From Brevibacillus fluminis (lineage in GTDB: Bacteria > Bacillota > Bacilli > Brevibacillales > Brevibacillaceae): 64,000 nt of DNA. The DNA is taken from assembly GCF_003710825.1 (NCBI RefSeq), contig NZ_RHHQ01000004.1:424648-488647 (forward strand), given 5' to 3'. The translations under genes were made by a program, and so were the position numbers. Under the pieces are notes generated by a model that worked only from the letters and a program-made list of their open reading frames with translations, was not told the DNA's origin and did no database searches. This document shows positions 7,716-15,750 of this stretch, one piece after another; positions within the stretch are counted from its first letter, which is position 1; each line of letters starts with the position of its first letter.

Positions 7716-8137
7716 ATGTCCACCTCCACTTTTGTTTTCCCGCGCGCCCCCTCGATTTGCACAGTAAACACGACTTTGTCTCCCACAAACGCAATGTCCA
7801 CGACCTCTGACTGCTCAATCTCCACGTGCGCTTCCAGCGCTTCCTCCGCCTGCCGCTTGATGACGGGAAGAGAGATCTGAGAACGCATTTTCCCGATATC
7901 CGCCAAAAAATCCACCCCATAATTCGCCGAGTAGATGGCATATTGAAACCGTTTGGTCTGCAAGATTTTTTTCGCGACCTCTTCCACATATTCCGCATAG
8001 GTCGTCGTTTTTTGGTAGCGGCCGTCCGGTGTTTGCATGAGCTGTCGCGTCTTCCAGTCCATGCGGTACGTCCAGGGCATTGGCGTGATCTGGGAGGAAA
8101 GCAATTGGCGTTCATCTCCTGCTAGTTGCGGAAACAT
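7703..8137 (-). CDS. xkdS: Baseplate protein XkdS (DUF2634)
   Basis: The 144-residue product has PWTYRMDWKTRQL near residue 20, YAEYVEEVAKKILQTKRF (about 48-65) and NYGVDFLADIG (about 72-82), typical of DUF2634/XkdS proteins (gp25-like wedge of contractile tails). It overlaps the start of xkdT by 13 bases. Ribosome binding site GGAGGTGA lies directly upstream. Confidence 0.82.
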   Translation of the reverse strand: MFPQLAGDERQLLSSQITPMPWTYRMDWKTRQLMQTPDGRYQKTTTYAEYVEEVAKKILQTKRFQYAIYSANYGVDFLADIGKMRSQISLPVIKRQAEEALEAHVEIEQSEVVDIAFVGDKVVFTVQIEGARGKTKVEVDIWQR

Positions 8138-8389
8138 TTATCCTGTCACCTCCATCACGATGAGGTATTGGCCGTTGGTGCAACGCAGAAGAGCGAGGCA
8201 GGAACCGATGTCTTGCACGGTAAACATGCTGTTTTTGGCATAGACCAGCTCTTCCTCTTCCAACACCGCAGGGTCCTCATCCAGTTTGACACGCAAGGGC
8301 GCGACGGAGAGGAGGCGGCCGAACTCCACCTGGGTGTCGACCATTCCTTCCCGCGCGCCCTTGAAAATTTGCTGCAGCGCGTTGTACAT
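8138..8389 (-). CDS. xkdR: XkdR-like protein (DUF2577)
   Basis: The 83-residue product begins MYNALQQIFKG. It matches the small DUF2577 proteins between XkdQ and XkdS: a helix, then an OB-like segment (VEFGRLLSVAPLRVKLD) and a short barrel ending IVMEVTG. I moved the start inside the ORF to the ATG at 8387-8389 because GGAGGGG precedes it by six bases. The longer ORF start lacks such a site. Confidence 0.75.
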   Translation of the reverse strand: MYNALQQIFKGAREGMVDTQVEFGRLLSVAPLRVKLDEDPAVLEEEELVYAKNSMFTVQDIGSCLALLRCTNGQYLIVMEVTG

Positions 8390-8391
8390 CG

Positions 8392-9342
8392 CTATCCCCT
8401 CCATTCGAGCTGTACATTCATTGTGTACTGTCCACCTGTCCAGCTACTTTGACAGCTGGTCACGATCCAGTCGGTAATTTTTCCGTCCAGCTCTGCTATT
8501 TTGATGCGCCAGCCGGCACGCAGCTTCGCGGCGTTCGGGTCCTCATGGCGGACGGTAATGCTTCTGGTGCGCGGTACTTTCGCCAGCTCTGCTAGCTGTT
8601 TGGCTGCTAGCGACTCTACATTTTGCTCCTCGCCGGCATCCAGCACCTTTTGCATGCGTCCAAGCTTGGCCGTCATGGCGGTGTTTTCGCGCGTGACGAT
8701 TTTCGTGACTTTTTCACCTTTGTACCGCTCCACCGTCACAACGGTATAAACCTCTTCCACGCTCTCACCCATACTGCTGGACTGCAACATGCTCGCCCGA
8801 AACAGCGGCACCAGAGAATTGCCGCCTTCCGGAAGAACTGCGAGCTTGTCACGCGCATGCTGGACGAAATAGCGGATGCCCGACTTGTCATACGCCTGCT
8901 CGGTAAGCGAGCTGTAGAGCGATGCGTACGATTGGGATGAAAGCCGATCCTTGCTGATAAACCCAAATGCCGGGCATGAAAACGGAATGCCGGTCTGCCG
9001 CACCAGACGTTCAAGCTCCTTGCCAGCATCTCCGTTCAGCTTCGGGCGAGAGAGGTCGTTCTTGCTTAAATACCAGCCGAGTTCATAGGCAGTCGCAGAA
9101 ATGTCGCCAGTCTTGTCATCCCGTTCCCAACGAACGATGGGCCCGTGGAAAAATTGTTCGGCTTCCTTCGGCTCTGCTCCTGAAAAGAGCATGATAAACC
9201 CGGCGGCTTCAAGCGAAGGCGCATCCCGGACGCGCAACTCGCAGCTTTGTGCGAGTTGTCCACGGGAAGACGACCATGATGCTTCCACCACCTTGTTCGT
9301 GAGGTCGATACGGGTCGCGTCTTTGCCGTAAATGATTTTCAT
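8392..9342 (-). CDS. xkdQ: Baseplate hub protein XkdQ/YqbQ
   Basis: The 316-residue product begins MKIIYGKDATRIDLTNKV. It carries the gpD/gp27-like hub fold of the XkdQ family, including the VEASWSSSRGQLAQSCELRV strand set near the N-terminus and AKLRAGWRIKIAELDGKITD near residue 275. In PBSX-type particles this forms the central hub below the tape measure. The ATG at 9340-9342 is chosen over a GTG nine bases upstream because GGAAGTG lies six bases before it. Confidence 0.82.
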   Translation of the reverse strand: MKIIYGKDATRIDLTNKVVEASWSSSRGQLAQSCELRVRDAPSLEAAGFIMLFSGAEPKEAEQFFHGPIVRWERDDKTGDISATAYELGWYLSKNDLSRPKLNGDAGKELERLVRQTGIPFSCPAFGFISKDRLSSQSYASLYSSLTEQAYDKSGIRYFVQHARDKLAVLPEGGNSLVPLFRASMLQSSSMGESVEEVYTVVTVERYKGEKVTKIVTRENTAMTAKLGRMQKVLDAGEEQNVESLAAKQLAELAKVPRTRSITVRHEDPNAAKLRAGWRIKIAELDGKITDWIVTSCQSSWTGGQYTMNVQLEWRG

Positions 9343-9347
9343 CTGAA

Positions 9348-9932
9348 TCACTTCCGTATATCTGGTTTCTTATCGAAAATACGCTTCTTATTTAACTCTT
9401 GAATCGTTGGCTGAACAAAAGAAAATTCAACCTGTTCCGTTTTCTTAGCTACCTTACCCGTCGTATTCGGACGAGCCTTCCGTTGCTGTACGATGACGTT
9501 GCCTGGCACCAGCACCTGTGTAGAATTGGACCAGCTAACAAATTCATCCTTAATAAAAATGGGCAATTCAATCGAGCCGTAATAGTCCGCCTGTTTCCCT
9601 TTAAAGGAGCCGTCACAGGCGCCGATCAGGACGTTCCACGCCAGATCCAGCTCATCGATCGTCAGCAGCACTTCTGTACCCACAAGCCGATCCAAACCAG
9701 CCAGCCATTCGCGTGGACCTTGGTACCCTTTAACCTCGACCAACACGTGTTCCGGATCGCCAGGCAACCAAAAGTCAAAGGAAATCGATTTGGCCCGATG
9801 AGCCGACAGCCTATTTTTCGCATACAGCGAGATGGCAGTCGTCGTTTCTATGTCATTCCCGTATCCTTTGAAATGAACCTCGCCAGGCGTAACCGGAAAC
9901 GTCAGACGATACTTGCCTTGCATTCGAATCAT
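9348..9932 (-). CDS. xkdP: XkdP-like baseplate/tail protein lacking the LysM end
   Basis: The 194-residue product begins MIRMQGKYRLTFPVTPGEV. The N-terminal 110 residues fit the XkdP family (FDFWLPGDPEHVLVEVKGY and the following LDRLVGTEVLLTI). Family knowledge: PBSX XkdP is about 235 residues and ends in a peptidoglycan-binding LysM domain. Here the C-terminus (KKTEQVEFSFVQPTIQELN...) has no LysM. The last 80 codons are richer in A+T than the start, so the 3' end may have been replaced. The start overlaps the tape measure stop. Confidence 0.68.
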   Translation of the reverse strand: MIRMQGKYRLTFPVTPGEVHFKGYGNDIETTTAISLYAKNRLSAHRAKSISFDFWLPGDPEHVLVEVKGYQGPREWLAGLDRLVGTEVLLTIDELDLAWNVLIGACDGSFKGKQADYYGSIELPIFIKDEFVSWSNSTQVLVPGNVIVQQRKARPNTTGKVAKKTEQVEFSFVQPTIQELNKKRIFDKKPDIRK

Positions 9933-12361
9933 ACCGGCATCCCTCCTACACGTCCGCCTGGCACGCCGCCGCGCGTTTCCAACGCATCCACCATGCCTTT
10001 TTCCACCAGCTTCACAATCTGATTGCTGATACTGCTCTTGCCAAACAATCGCAGCAACCCTGCCTCATCTTGCAAAATTCCTTCGGCATTGATCGTAATC
10101 GGCATCTGCGGGATGGAGAGGGAAACGGCAGTAGGCTTTGCCTCAGGCTTGGTCGCCGGAGATTGAGACGGTAACGGCACTGGATTTGGCATGACGCCGG
10201 TTTGCGGCATCGCTGCTGCTTGCTGCGGAACGCTAGCTGTTTCACTCAGGGCTTTCTTTTCCCTGATTGCGTTTTCTGCCGATTCACTCGGCTTGTCGTA
10301 CCATCCCTTGAACATTTCGTATCCTTTGCCGCCGATCCAACTGCCGACGGCACCACCGACATAACCGCCGATGACCGTGCCGAAGCCCGGAACGACCGAA
10401 CCGAGCGCTGCGCCAACCGCGGTTCCGATTCCGCCACCGATCGTTTCTCCGCCCAACCTCCCCAAGGCGTCCAGCTTGTTATTGGAAGTGAGCACGGTTG
10501 CGATTCCAATCGCAGAGCTAAGGGCTGCGGGCATCGCTCTTTTCATTAGTGGAGCAGTTTGTCTCACACCGTTTAGCATTCTCGACCCGAAGCCTTTCAG
10601 GGCCTCCCAACCTCCAGCCAACTTTTCTTTGCTGGGGACCAGCTTTGTGACCTGTCCTGCCAGCCTGCCGAATAACCCTTTTTTGACATTCGGTTCAACA
10701 GGTTCAGGTTTTGATTTGTTCCCGTTTGGCTTGGGTGCTCCTTTGCCTCCGGTGTTTTGCGCTTTTCCGCCTTTATCGCTTGCATTCCGTTTGCTTCGTT
10801 TCTTTTTCTTCTTGTCATTGCTCTGCGACTCACTGCCCGTATCGCAGCAACAGCTCCCTTTACCTGTCTGATCCTGCTTGTTTTGCCCATTTGGTTTGTC
10901 CATCTTAAAATATCGATAGATCATATACCCGGCCAGACCTCCGCCCATTGCTTGGCGAAGCGAATCGGGCATAGTTGACAGGGAGTCTGTTAATTTCTTC
11001 ACGCCAGAAGAAAAAACTGTTAGCACATTATGAAAATCTTGAATCACCTTGGCACCGAATTGATCAGTCGACAACCTTGTCTCATTCTGCTGCATCCGAT
11101 AGTCAAAAAACGAATCGTTCGCCTTAGCCTTTTCGTACGATTTCTCCATTTCGTTTCCGATTTTCGGATGCGTGTCGCCTGCTGCCAGACGTCCAGCTTC
11201 CGCCAAAAGTGGACCGAGCTTCTCTTGCATCTCTTTGCCACCACTGCGGCCAAGCGCATCTAACATTTTATCGCGCGCCTTTACATCTTTGACTGAGGCA
11301 AATGTTTGCAGCAGCTTACCGAACGCTTGCTGAATGTCAGCCTTGCTGCCGGATGTCAGCAGCTGCTCTACTTCTTTTGCTTCACGCTCGGCCTGGCTTT
11401 TCGCTTCTGCGGGCGTTTTTTTGCCACTCGCTTCATATCCGGTTTGCAGCACTTTGGCCAAATCGCCGCTGCTTGACAGCTGCGTGGCTGCATCCTTGAT
11501 CGCCTCAAAACCTTTGTCCATCGACATTACGCCCAGCTTGTTCATCGATTCAACCATGGCAGCGATCTTTTCCGGCGTATCGAGCACTTGGTTCATCTCT
11601 TTGCTGCTTTTGATCAAGCTGATGAGGGCACCACTGTCCAAATTGCGGCTGTTGTTGATGATATGCTGGAGACTGTTGCCGATCCGTTCAGCGTCGTCAA
11701 TTTTCGTAGCGTCGCGCATTGCGGACATGGCTTTAAGCAGGTCGTTGCTGTCCCGTCCGGTGGAATATTCCATGCGCGTAGCGTTCAACGCATACTTGCT
11801 GCCATATTTGCCATTCAGCTCTTCCCCTTTTGACACGAGAGACATCGCTTTTTGCAGGGTCATTTCGGGGTTTTTGTGCACAAGATCGGTAGCGTTCTTT
11901 TCAAAAGTTTTCATCTCATCAGGCGTTTTACCGGTAGCAGCATACAGCCTACGTTCTTTTGCCTGTGCCTCGACATCCGAGTTGACTCCTTTAAAGTCTG
12001 TACCGATCATCAAATCGAGGATAAAATCTTTTTGCGCCCACATTTTTGAGCTGAAATTTTCCCACTGAGCGCCCAGCTTTTCTAAAAACGAGACCGACGG
12101 CTGCACGTTCATATTCCCGACATCACTCATACTCTGCTGCAGCTTCTGCAGTTCCTGCTGCATCCGCTTTGTCTGCTGACTAAATCCGTGCAGCGCTGCG
12201 GTCGTATCTCGTCCGAAATTCTTCATCTGATTGCCTGCATCCCGCATCGTCGAACCCAACTGACTGATCACTTGCTTGGTTCGCTGGAATTCCCTCTGCA
12301 TGTCTCGCTGCATATCGACCAGTTTCCGCGCTTGTCCTCCTAGTTCTGCTCCTTGATCCAT
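9929..12361 (-). CDS. xkdO: Tail tape measure protein (XkdO-like)
   Basis: The 810-residue product begins MDQGAELGGQARKLVD. Residues 1-110 and 150-480 are long helices and coiled coil rich in A, K, E and Q. About residues 490-505 form a short membrane-type segment. Residues about 515-575 form a Cys/Lys-rich linker (SCCCDTGSESQ followed by KKKKKRSKR). A glycine-zipper hydrophobic block lies at about 640-680, and a Pro-rich stretch precedes the C-terminal helix. Length sets tail length: 810 residues at about 1.5 angstrom per residue predicts a tube near 120 nm. This is an estimate from family behaviour, not a measurement. Confidence 0.85.
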   Translation of the reverse strand: MDQGAELGGQARKLVDMQRDMQREFQRTKQVISQLGSTMRDAGNQMKNFGRDTTAALHGFSQQTKRMQQELQKLQQSMSDVGNMNVQPSVSFLEKLGAQWENFSSKMWAQKDFILDLMIGTDFKGVNSDVEAQAKERRLYAATGKTPDEMKTFEKNATDLVHKNPEMTLQKAMSLVSKGEELNGKYGSKYALNATRMEYSTGRDSNDLLKAMSAMRDATKIDDAERIGNSLQHIINNSRNLDSGALISLIKSSKEMNQVLDTPEKIAAMVESMNKLGVMSMDKGFEAIKDAATQLSSSGDLAKVLQTGYEASGKKTPAEAKSQAEREAKEVEQLLTSGSKADIQQAFGKLLQTFASVKDVKARDKMLDALGRSGGKEMQEKLGPLLAEAGRLAAGDTHPKIGNEMEKSYEKAKANDSFFDYRMQQNETRLSTDQFGAKVIQDFHNVLTVFSSGVKKLTDSLSTMPDSLRQAMGGGLAGYMIYRYFKMDKPNGQNKQDQTGKGSCCCDTGSESQSNDKKKKKRSKRNASDKGGKAQNTGGKGAPKPNGNKSKPEPVEPNVKKGLFGRLAGQVTKLVPSKEKLAGGWEALKGFGSRMLNGVRQTAPLMKRAMPAALSSAIGIATVLTSNNKLDALGRLGGETIGGGIGTAVGAALGSVVPGFGTVIGGYVGGAVGSWIGGKGYEMFKGWYDKPSESAENAIREKKALSETASVPQQAAAMPQTGVMPNPVPLPSQSPATKPEAKPTAVSLSIPQMPITINAEGILQDEAGLLRLFGKSSISNQIVKLVEKGMVDALETRGGVPGGRVGGMPV

Positions 12362-12367
12362 CCCTTT

Positions 12368-12915
12368 TCACCCCCATTCCTCCATCTGACTGTCTTCGGC
12401 TTCAATCGTCTGGCACGCAAATATAAACAGCTTTTGCATGTACCGATCGACCTCATATTCCACCAAATCCGACGGACAGCCCCTACCGCGCAAAAAGGCG
12501 CGGCAAAGGTGCCATGCTTCTCCGTCGGTACGGATCAGTTTTTTAACTCATCCACCACTTCCGTTTCGCTTACGCCGGAGTTTACACGGCGGACCGCATC
12601 GAGCAGCTTGGCGTATGATTCCGGTTCAGCGTCAAACAGCTTGGCAGGCAACTCGAATTTGGTGCCGACCCCATACGCAGTAAGGAGAGCGGGATCGTTC
12701 CACGGAAAGTCATGCTCGGTTGCCTTGACGAGACGCGCATCATTATATCGGTACCAGTCCATCGTGTCGCCGACCTCCGCCAGCCTTTCGCACGAGCGGC
12801 TTTCTTGCAGCGTCAGCTGTCGCACCTTCCATTCATCACCCGCCACATTGACTATGAGTTCCTTGCGAGACGCTTGTTCGTTTGCTTTTGCCAAATATTT
12901 TTCCAGTTTACTCAT
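12368..12915 (-). CDS. Tail assembly chaperone, -1 frameshift product (XkdN plus second ORF)
   Basis: Translating through the slippery site at 12538-12544 in the -1 frame adds 56 residues to XkdN and ends at TGA 12368-12370, seven bases before the tape measure start. The extension begins LIRTDGEAWHLCRAFLRG and ends QMEEWG; it has a codon pattern like its neighbours. This is the same arrangement as lambda G/GT and many Firmicute tails, where the two proteins bind the tape measure during assembly. The extension has no good start codon of its own, so frameshifting is the likely route. Confidence 0.8.
12486..12503 (-). other. Hairpin downstream of the frameshift site
   Basis: CCGCGC and GCGCGG form a perfect six-pair stem with a six-base loop, about 34 bases beyond the slippery heptamer. 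A nearer, weaker stem is CCGT-ACCG-ACGG directly after it. Either could stimulate frameshifting; the distance of the strong stem is longer than usual. Confidence 0.45.
12535..12915 (-). CDS. xkdN: Tail assembly chaperone XkdN (short form)
   Basis: The 126-residue product begins MSKLEKYLAKANEQ and belongs to the Phage_TAC_5/XkdN family: ELIVNVAGDEWKVRQLTL (about 19-36), then DWYRYNDARLVKATEHDFPW and a helical end VDELKN. It keeps the tape measure protein soluble before tube polymerisation. The last sense codons are TTA AAA AAC before TGA, a -1 slippery site. Gene order tube-XkdN-tape measure is standard. Confidence 0.85.
   Translation of the reverse strand: MSKLEKYLAKANEQASRKELIVNVAGDEWKVRQLTLQESRSCERLAEVGDTMDWYRYNDARLVKATEHDFPWNDPALLTAYGVGTKFELPAKLFDAEPESYAKLLDAVRRVNSGVSETEVVDELKN
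12538..12544 (-). promoter_or_regulatory. Programmed -1 ribosomal frameshift site A AAA AAC
   Basis: The zero-frame codons TTA AAA AAC contain the heptamer A AAA AAC immediately before the TGA stop at 12535-12537. This is one of the strongest bacterial -1 slippery sequences. Location at the end of a tail chaperone gene and an open -1 frame of 57 codons up to the tape measure gene make a programmed shift very likely. Confidence 0.8.
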
Positions 12916-12936
12916 CGTTTTTTCCCCTTCCGATGC

Positions 12937-13383
12937 CTATTCTGAGTATTCCGGCAGCTTATCCAGGAATACCGGCTTTTCGTTGCTGCGGCCTTTGATT
13001 TCATACGTAGCGTTGTCATTGCCTTCCGCTTTCGCTTCCCACAAAGTCAGCTCCTCAGGATTGAGGTAAATGTCCGTAATTTTCACGCGTTCTTTGTGAT
13101 TCGCTTCCTTGTCGACAGTCTCGCCGATCAGCATCGGCAAAATCGGCGTTTTGCCTTGCGTCATCTTGTCCACGATTTCGTATTTCAGCGCGGCATTCGT
13201 GGAAGTCAGCTTGAGCGTGACCTCGACGTGCCAGTCATTTACGGTTTGCACCGCCCCTTTTTGCAACCGGTTTACTTCCCCATAGGTCGCTTTCAGGACG
13301 AACTTGCCTTCAAGCGTTCCTTCAATGATGTCACCGTTGTCATTATAAATTTGGCAGTTTTTCAGTTTGATATCGCGTTGCAT
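12937..13383 (-). CDS. xkdM: Tail tube protein XkdM
   Basis: The 148-residue product begins MQRDIKLKNCQIYNDNGDII and has the tube-protein pattern: an early GKFVLKATYGEVNRLQ, a central HVEVTLKLTST and a C-terminal ITDIYLNPEELTLWEAKAEG. It polymerises inside the sheath. It lies two bases after the sheath stop in the same operon, with GGGAGGTG as ribosome binding site. Confidence 0.85.
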   Translation of the reverse strand: MQRDIKLKNCQIYNDNGDIIEGTLEGKFVLKATYGEVNRLQKGAVQTVNDWHVEVTLKLTSTNAALKYEIVDKMTQGKTPILPMLIGETVDKEANHKERVKITDIYLNPEELTLWEAKAEGNDNATYEIKGRSNEKPVFLDKLPEYSE

Positions 13384-13385
13384 AA

Positions 13386-14723
13386 TTACTGCACCTCCCA
13401 GGAAAGGTCAAAATATTCGATTGCATCAAGCGGACGAGCGGCCAAACGGAAGCTGCGGCGGTCGCCTACGCCGTTTTTCGTGTCCTCGAACACCCAGCCA
13501 GCATCGATTGCGCCCTGTTCTTCGCGGATTTTCAAATAAGTGGTGTACGCGCCGACAAACACAGCTGCACCCAGATCGTTGTTCGGGAGCTTGCCCATAT
13601 ATTTTTTGCCGACGGTCAAAGCATCGTTTTGAATCTGGTCGATCGTCATGCTGACACGGATTTTGCCGAAATCTTCGCGCTCTCCTGTGCCGAGGACGGA
13701 CAGCGTGTTGATCGCGCTTTCGATCAGGTAGCTGTCGCCGTCGCGCGTGGCGATCAGGGTGCCGGTGTAGAGCGCGCTCAAAATTTCCGTATGGCTCCAG
13801 TCTTTTCGCGCCTTTTTCAACGGTACAGGCTGGGCGGTCAACGAGACATGCGCCGGGGTTGCCGCAGCCATGCCCGCTACCCATGCGGCCCACTGCAGAC
13901 TCGAATAGTCTTTGCCGCTGACATGCTCACCCGCGATGGCGCAGTTGATCACATAGCGCGCATTTTGTGCGACGGAACGCTCCGTGTGCTTTGCCATGTT
14001 GGCATCATCCTCGACTTTGCCTCCGATGACTAACGTGCTCATCTTTTTGTTCAACGTGCGTCGGTCAAGCATGAATTGCTTGGCTGCCGCCTGAATAGCC
14101 GGATCGGCGCTCGGTAGGTACAACGTATCGAAATCCGCACCGCCGATCGCGCTGAACAGCTTGGTGAAATCGGCTGCGGTCAAAGCAGCCGTGCCGGTTG
14201 TTCCACCGGAAAGCGACGTTTCGGCAACATCTGTTACGGACGTTGTTCCGAGCTTGGTCACGCGAATGTGCAGTGATTCTGCCGTTTTGCCGACCAGCTC
14301 TTCAGCGGTCGCGAACGAGTACTTTTCCGTCTTGATCCCGCCTGTGACTTGCAGCTCTTTTTTGCCCGGCTCTGCCGAGGACGCTGTGATGCTTATGCGC
14401 AGCTGGTTGCCGCGCGTGCCAGGATAACGGGCCTCGATTTTGATCGCATCGTTTTGGGAATACGACGCAGTTTTAGTGTTTGCATCGGTCATGCGGAAGC
14501 CGATGACGGTCGCGCCGCTCGCAGCCGCCAGCTCCAGCACATCGATTTCACCGAATGTTTCAGCCACACGTTCTTCAAAGCCGGCCATCCGGATCAATGT
14601 ATCCGGTGCCCCCCACTCCGCCTGGTACGGTACCAGCACGACTCCGCTTTTCGGCAAAACGCGCTCCTGCGCTTTGGCAATCAGCTCTACGGTAACACCT
14701 GGTCTCTCACGTTGAATGGTCAT
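13386..14723 (-). CDS. xkdK: Contractile tail sheath protein XkdK
   Basis: The 445-residue product begins MTIQRERPGVTVELIAKAQ, the typical sheath start. It has PKSGVVLVPYQAEWGAP near residue 25, a variable central domain (about 100-200) and a conserved C-terminal domain with ESAINTLSVLGTGEREDFGKI and KYMGKLPNNDLGAAVF. Length matches PBSX XkdK (about 465). A sheath gene shows that the particle is contractile (R-type/myovirus-like), not flexible. Overlaps the small upstream gene by four bases. Confidence 0.9.
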   Translation of the reverse strand: MTIQRERPGVTVELIAKAQERVLPKSGVVLVPYQAEWGAPDTLIRMAGFEERVAETFGEIDVLELAAASGATVIGFRMTDANTKTASYSQNDAIKIEARYPGTRGNQLRISITASSAEPGKKELQVTGGIKTEKYSFATAEELVGKTAESLHIRVTKLGTTSVTDVAETSLSGGTTGTAALTAADFTKLFSAIGGADFDTLYLPSADPAIQAAAKQFMLDRRTLNKKMSTLVIGGKVEDDANMAKHTERSVAQNARYVINCAIAGEHVSGKDYSSLQWAAWVAGMAAATPAHVSLTAQPVPLKKARKDWSHTEILSALYTGTLIATRDGDSYLIESAINTLSVLGTGEREDFGKIRVSMTIDQIQNDALTVGKKYMGKLPNNDLGAAVFVGAYTTYLKIREEQGAIDAGWVFEDTKNGVGDRRSFRLAARPLDAIEYFDLSWEVQ

Positions 14724-14926
14724 TTATTTGCACCTTCCTTGTATATTTTCAATTTGTCCTTTACGGCTGTCTCGCTCAATTGGGCGGTTGCTGGCTCATG
14801 ATATAGTGCACCCGCTACCTCGAAGCGTTCTGCTGCGAGAGCCGCGGCCCGCTCGATCCATTCCTGTTTCGTGGCGGTGAACGCCGCAGCTTGCAGATTT
14901 TCAGCATGTTTTACCGGTTTACGCAT
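14720..14926 (-). CDS. Small protein upstream of the sheath gene
   Basis: The 68-residue helical, Ala-rich product begins MRKPVKHAENLQ. A small gene between the tail terminator and sheath is common in PBSX-type clusters, and its C-terminal segment (LYHEPATAQLSETAVKDKL) is like a short substrate-recognition helix pair. No function can be named. GAGGTATGAGAA precedes the ATG, and its stop overlaps the sheath start. Confidence 0.6.
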   Translation of the reverse strand: MRKPVKHAENLQAAAFTATKQEWIERAAALAAERFEVAGALYHEPATAQLSETAVKDKLKIYKEGANK

Positions 14927-14929
14927 TTC

Positions 14930-15397
14930 TCATACCTCGCTTTCCAACTCAAAATCATTGATTTTTGGCGACTGCTCGCGCGGGATCGGAACCGTGTACT
15001 CGAACTCGAATGTGATATCCGTCCGATCCTTCTTTTCTTTCGTTACCTGAAACGTCGCTCCTTCGATATGGATGAACAGTCCGTCTGTCGGGCCCCGGTA
15101 ACTGAAACGCTCGCTTACCAGAAGCTGGCGCAGCGGCTCCGGGGATAGCGGATCGCACCGTTCCGTCCCATTTTCGATTCGCTTCGGATGATGCAAGGCA
15201 ATGCGCGCCTTAGCGATTACCCGATAGCTGGTCAAGGTGTTGCCTTTTTCCGCGACATTTTCGATCAGGACGAACGCGAGCGGCGGCTCAAATGCCCCCG
15301 CCATCCACAGATCGAGCTGATCGGATATCGGTAATCCGGGATAGGCTGCACGCACTAGGTCGATAATGCAGGACAGCTCCCGCTCTCGGCTTCCCAA
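14930..15397 (-). CDS. Tail terminator-like protein (XkdJ / phage tail terminator family)
   Basis: The 155-residue product begins MGSRERELSCIIDLVRAAYPG. It has a TKEKKDRTDITFEFEYTVPIP segment near residue 120 that matches Firmicute tail terminator family proteins encoded just before the sheath. It caps the tube and fixes its length. The start is TTG (15395-15397) with AAAGGAGGGA about nine bases upstream. This is the first gene of the tail operon; no capsid or head-tail joining gene precedes it. Confidence 0.6.
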   Translation of the reverse strand: MGSRERELSCIIDLVRAAYPGLPISDQLDLWMAGAFEPPLAFVLIENVAEKGNTLTSYRVIAKARIALHHPKRIENGTERCDPLSPEPLRQLLVSERFSYRGPTDGLFIHIEGATFQVTKEKKDRTDITFEFEYTVPIPREQSPKINDFELESEV

Positions 15398-15750
15398 AGA
15401 TCATTCCCTCCTTTCCATTGCTCGACTTGAAAAGCCACCATCCGCTCAACATTGAAGGATTTCTCCAAAACAAAAAGCCAACGCATAACCGCGCTGGCTT
15501 TTCTTTCAGCTCCAAACGGATGAAAGCTGTTTCGCGAAATGACTCCTCTGCATTTCTTTCGGTGAGGAGTTGATCTTATCTTTCGCTTGGCTTCAGTATA
15601 AAACTTTTTGCCTTCGCGGACGAAATTTGCCAGATCCGTTCTTATGAAACAAACTGTCCGATTTGTCCAGTTTGCAAGGAGCAATCGCTTATGGTGTCGA
15701 ATAAAAGCTTGAACATGGTAAGGCAATCGCTTGTAATGAGGAGGATTCTC
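15398..15750. other. Intergenic control region of the tail operon
   Basis: This 353-base gap holds the promoter of the tail operon (not resolved to -35/-10 boxes), a hairpin near 15473-15506 (AAAGCCA paired with TGGCTTT, T-rich on the minus strand) that would stop leftward readthrough from the regulator, and a second stem ACTCCTC/GAGGAGT at about 15540-15569. No TAAACG-type operator is seen here. No gene is supported. Confidence 0.5.

Noticed and set aside
7483..8115. 210-codon minus-strand frame over xkdS and xkdT
   Set aside because: Out of frame with two recognised baseplate genes; Arg/Trp/Cys-rich shadow composition.
12353..13069. 238-codon open frame on + over the tail chaperone and tube genes
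   Set aside because: Antisense shadow. The real signal in this place is the -1 frame on the minus strand.
13426..13893. 155-codon minus-strand frame inside the sheath gene
   Set aside because: Overlaps the sheath gene in another frame, Arg-rich shadow composition, no start site.
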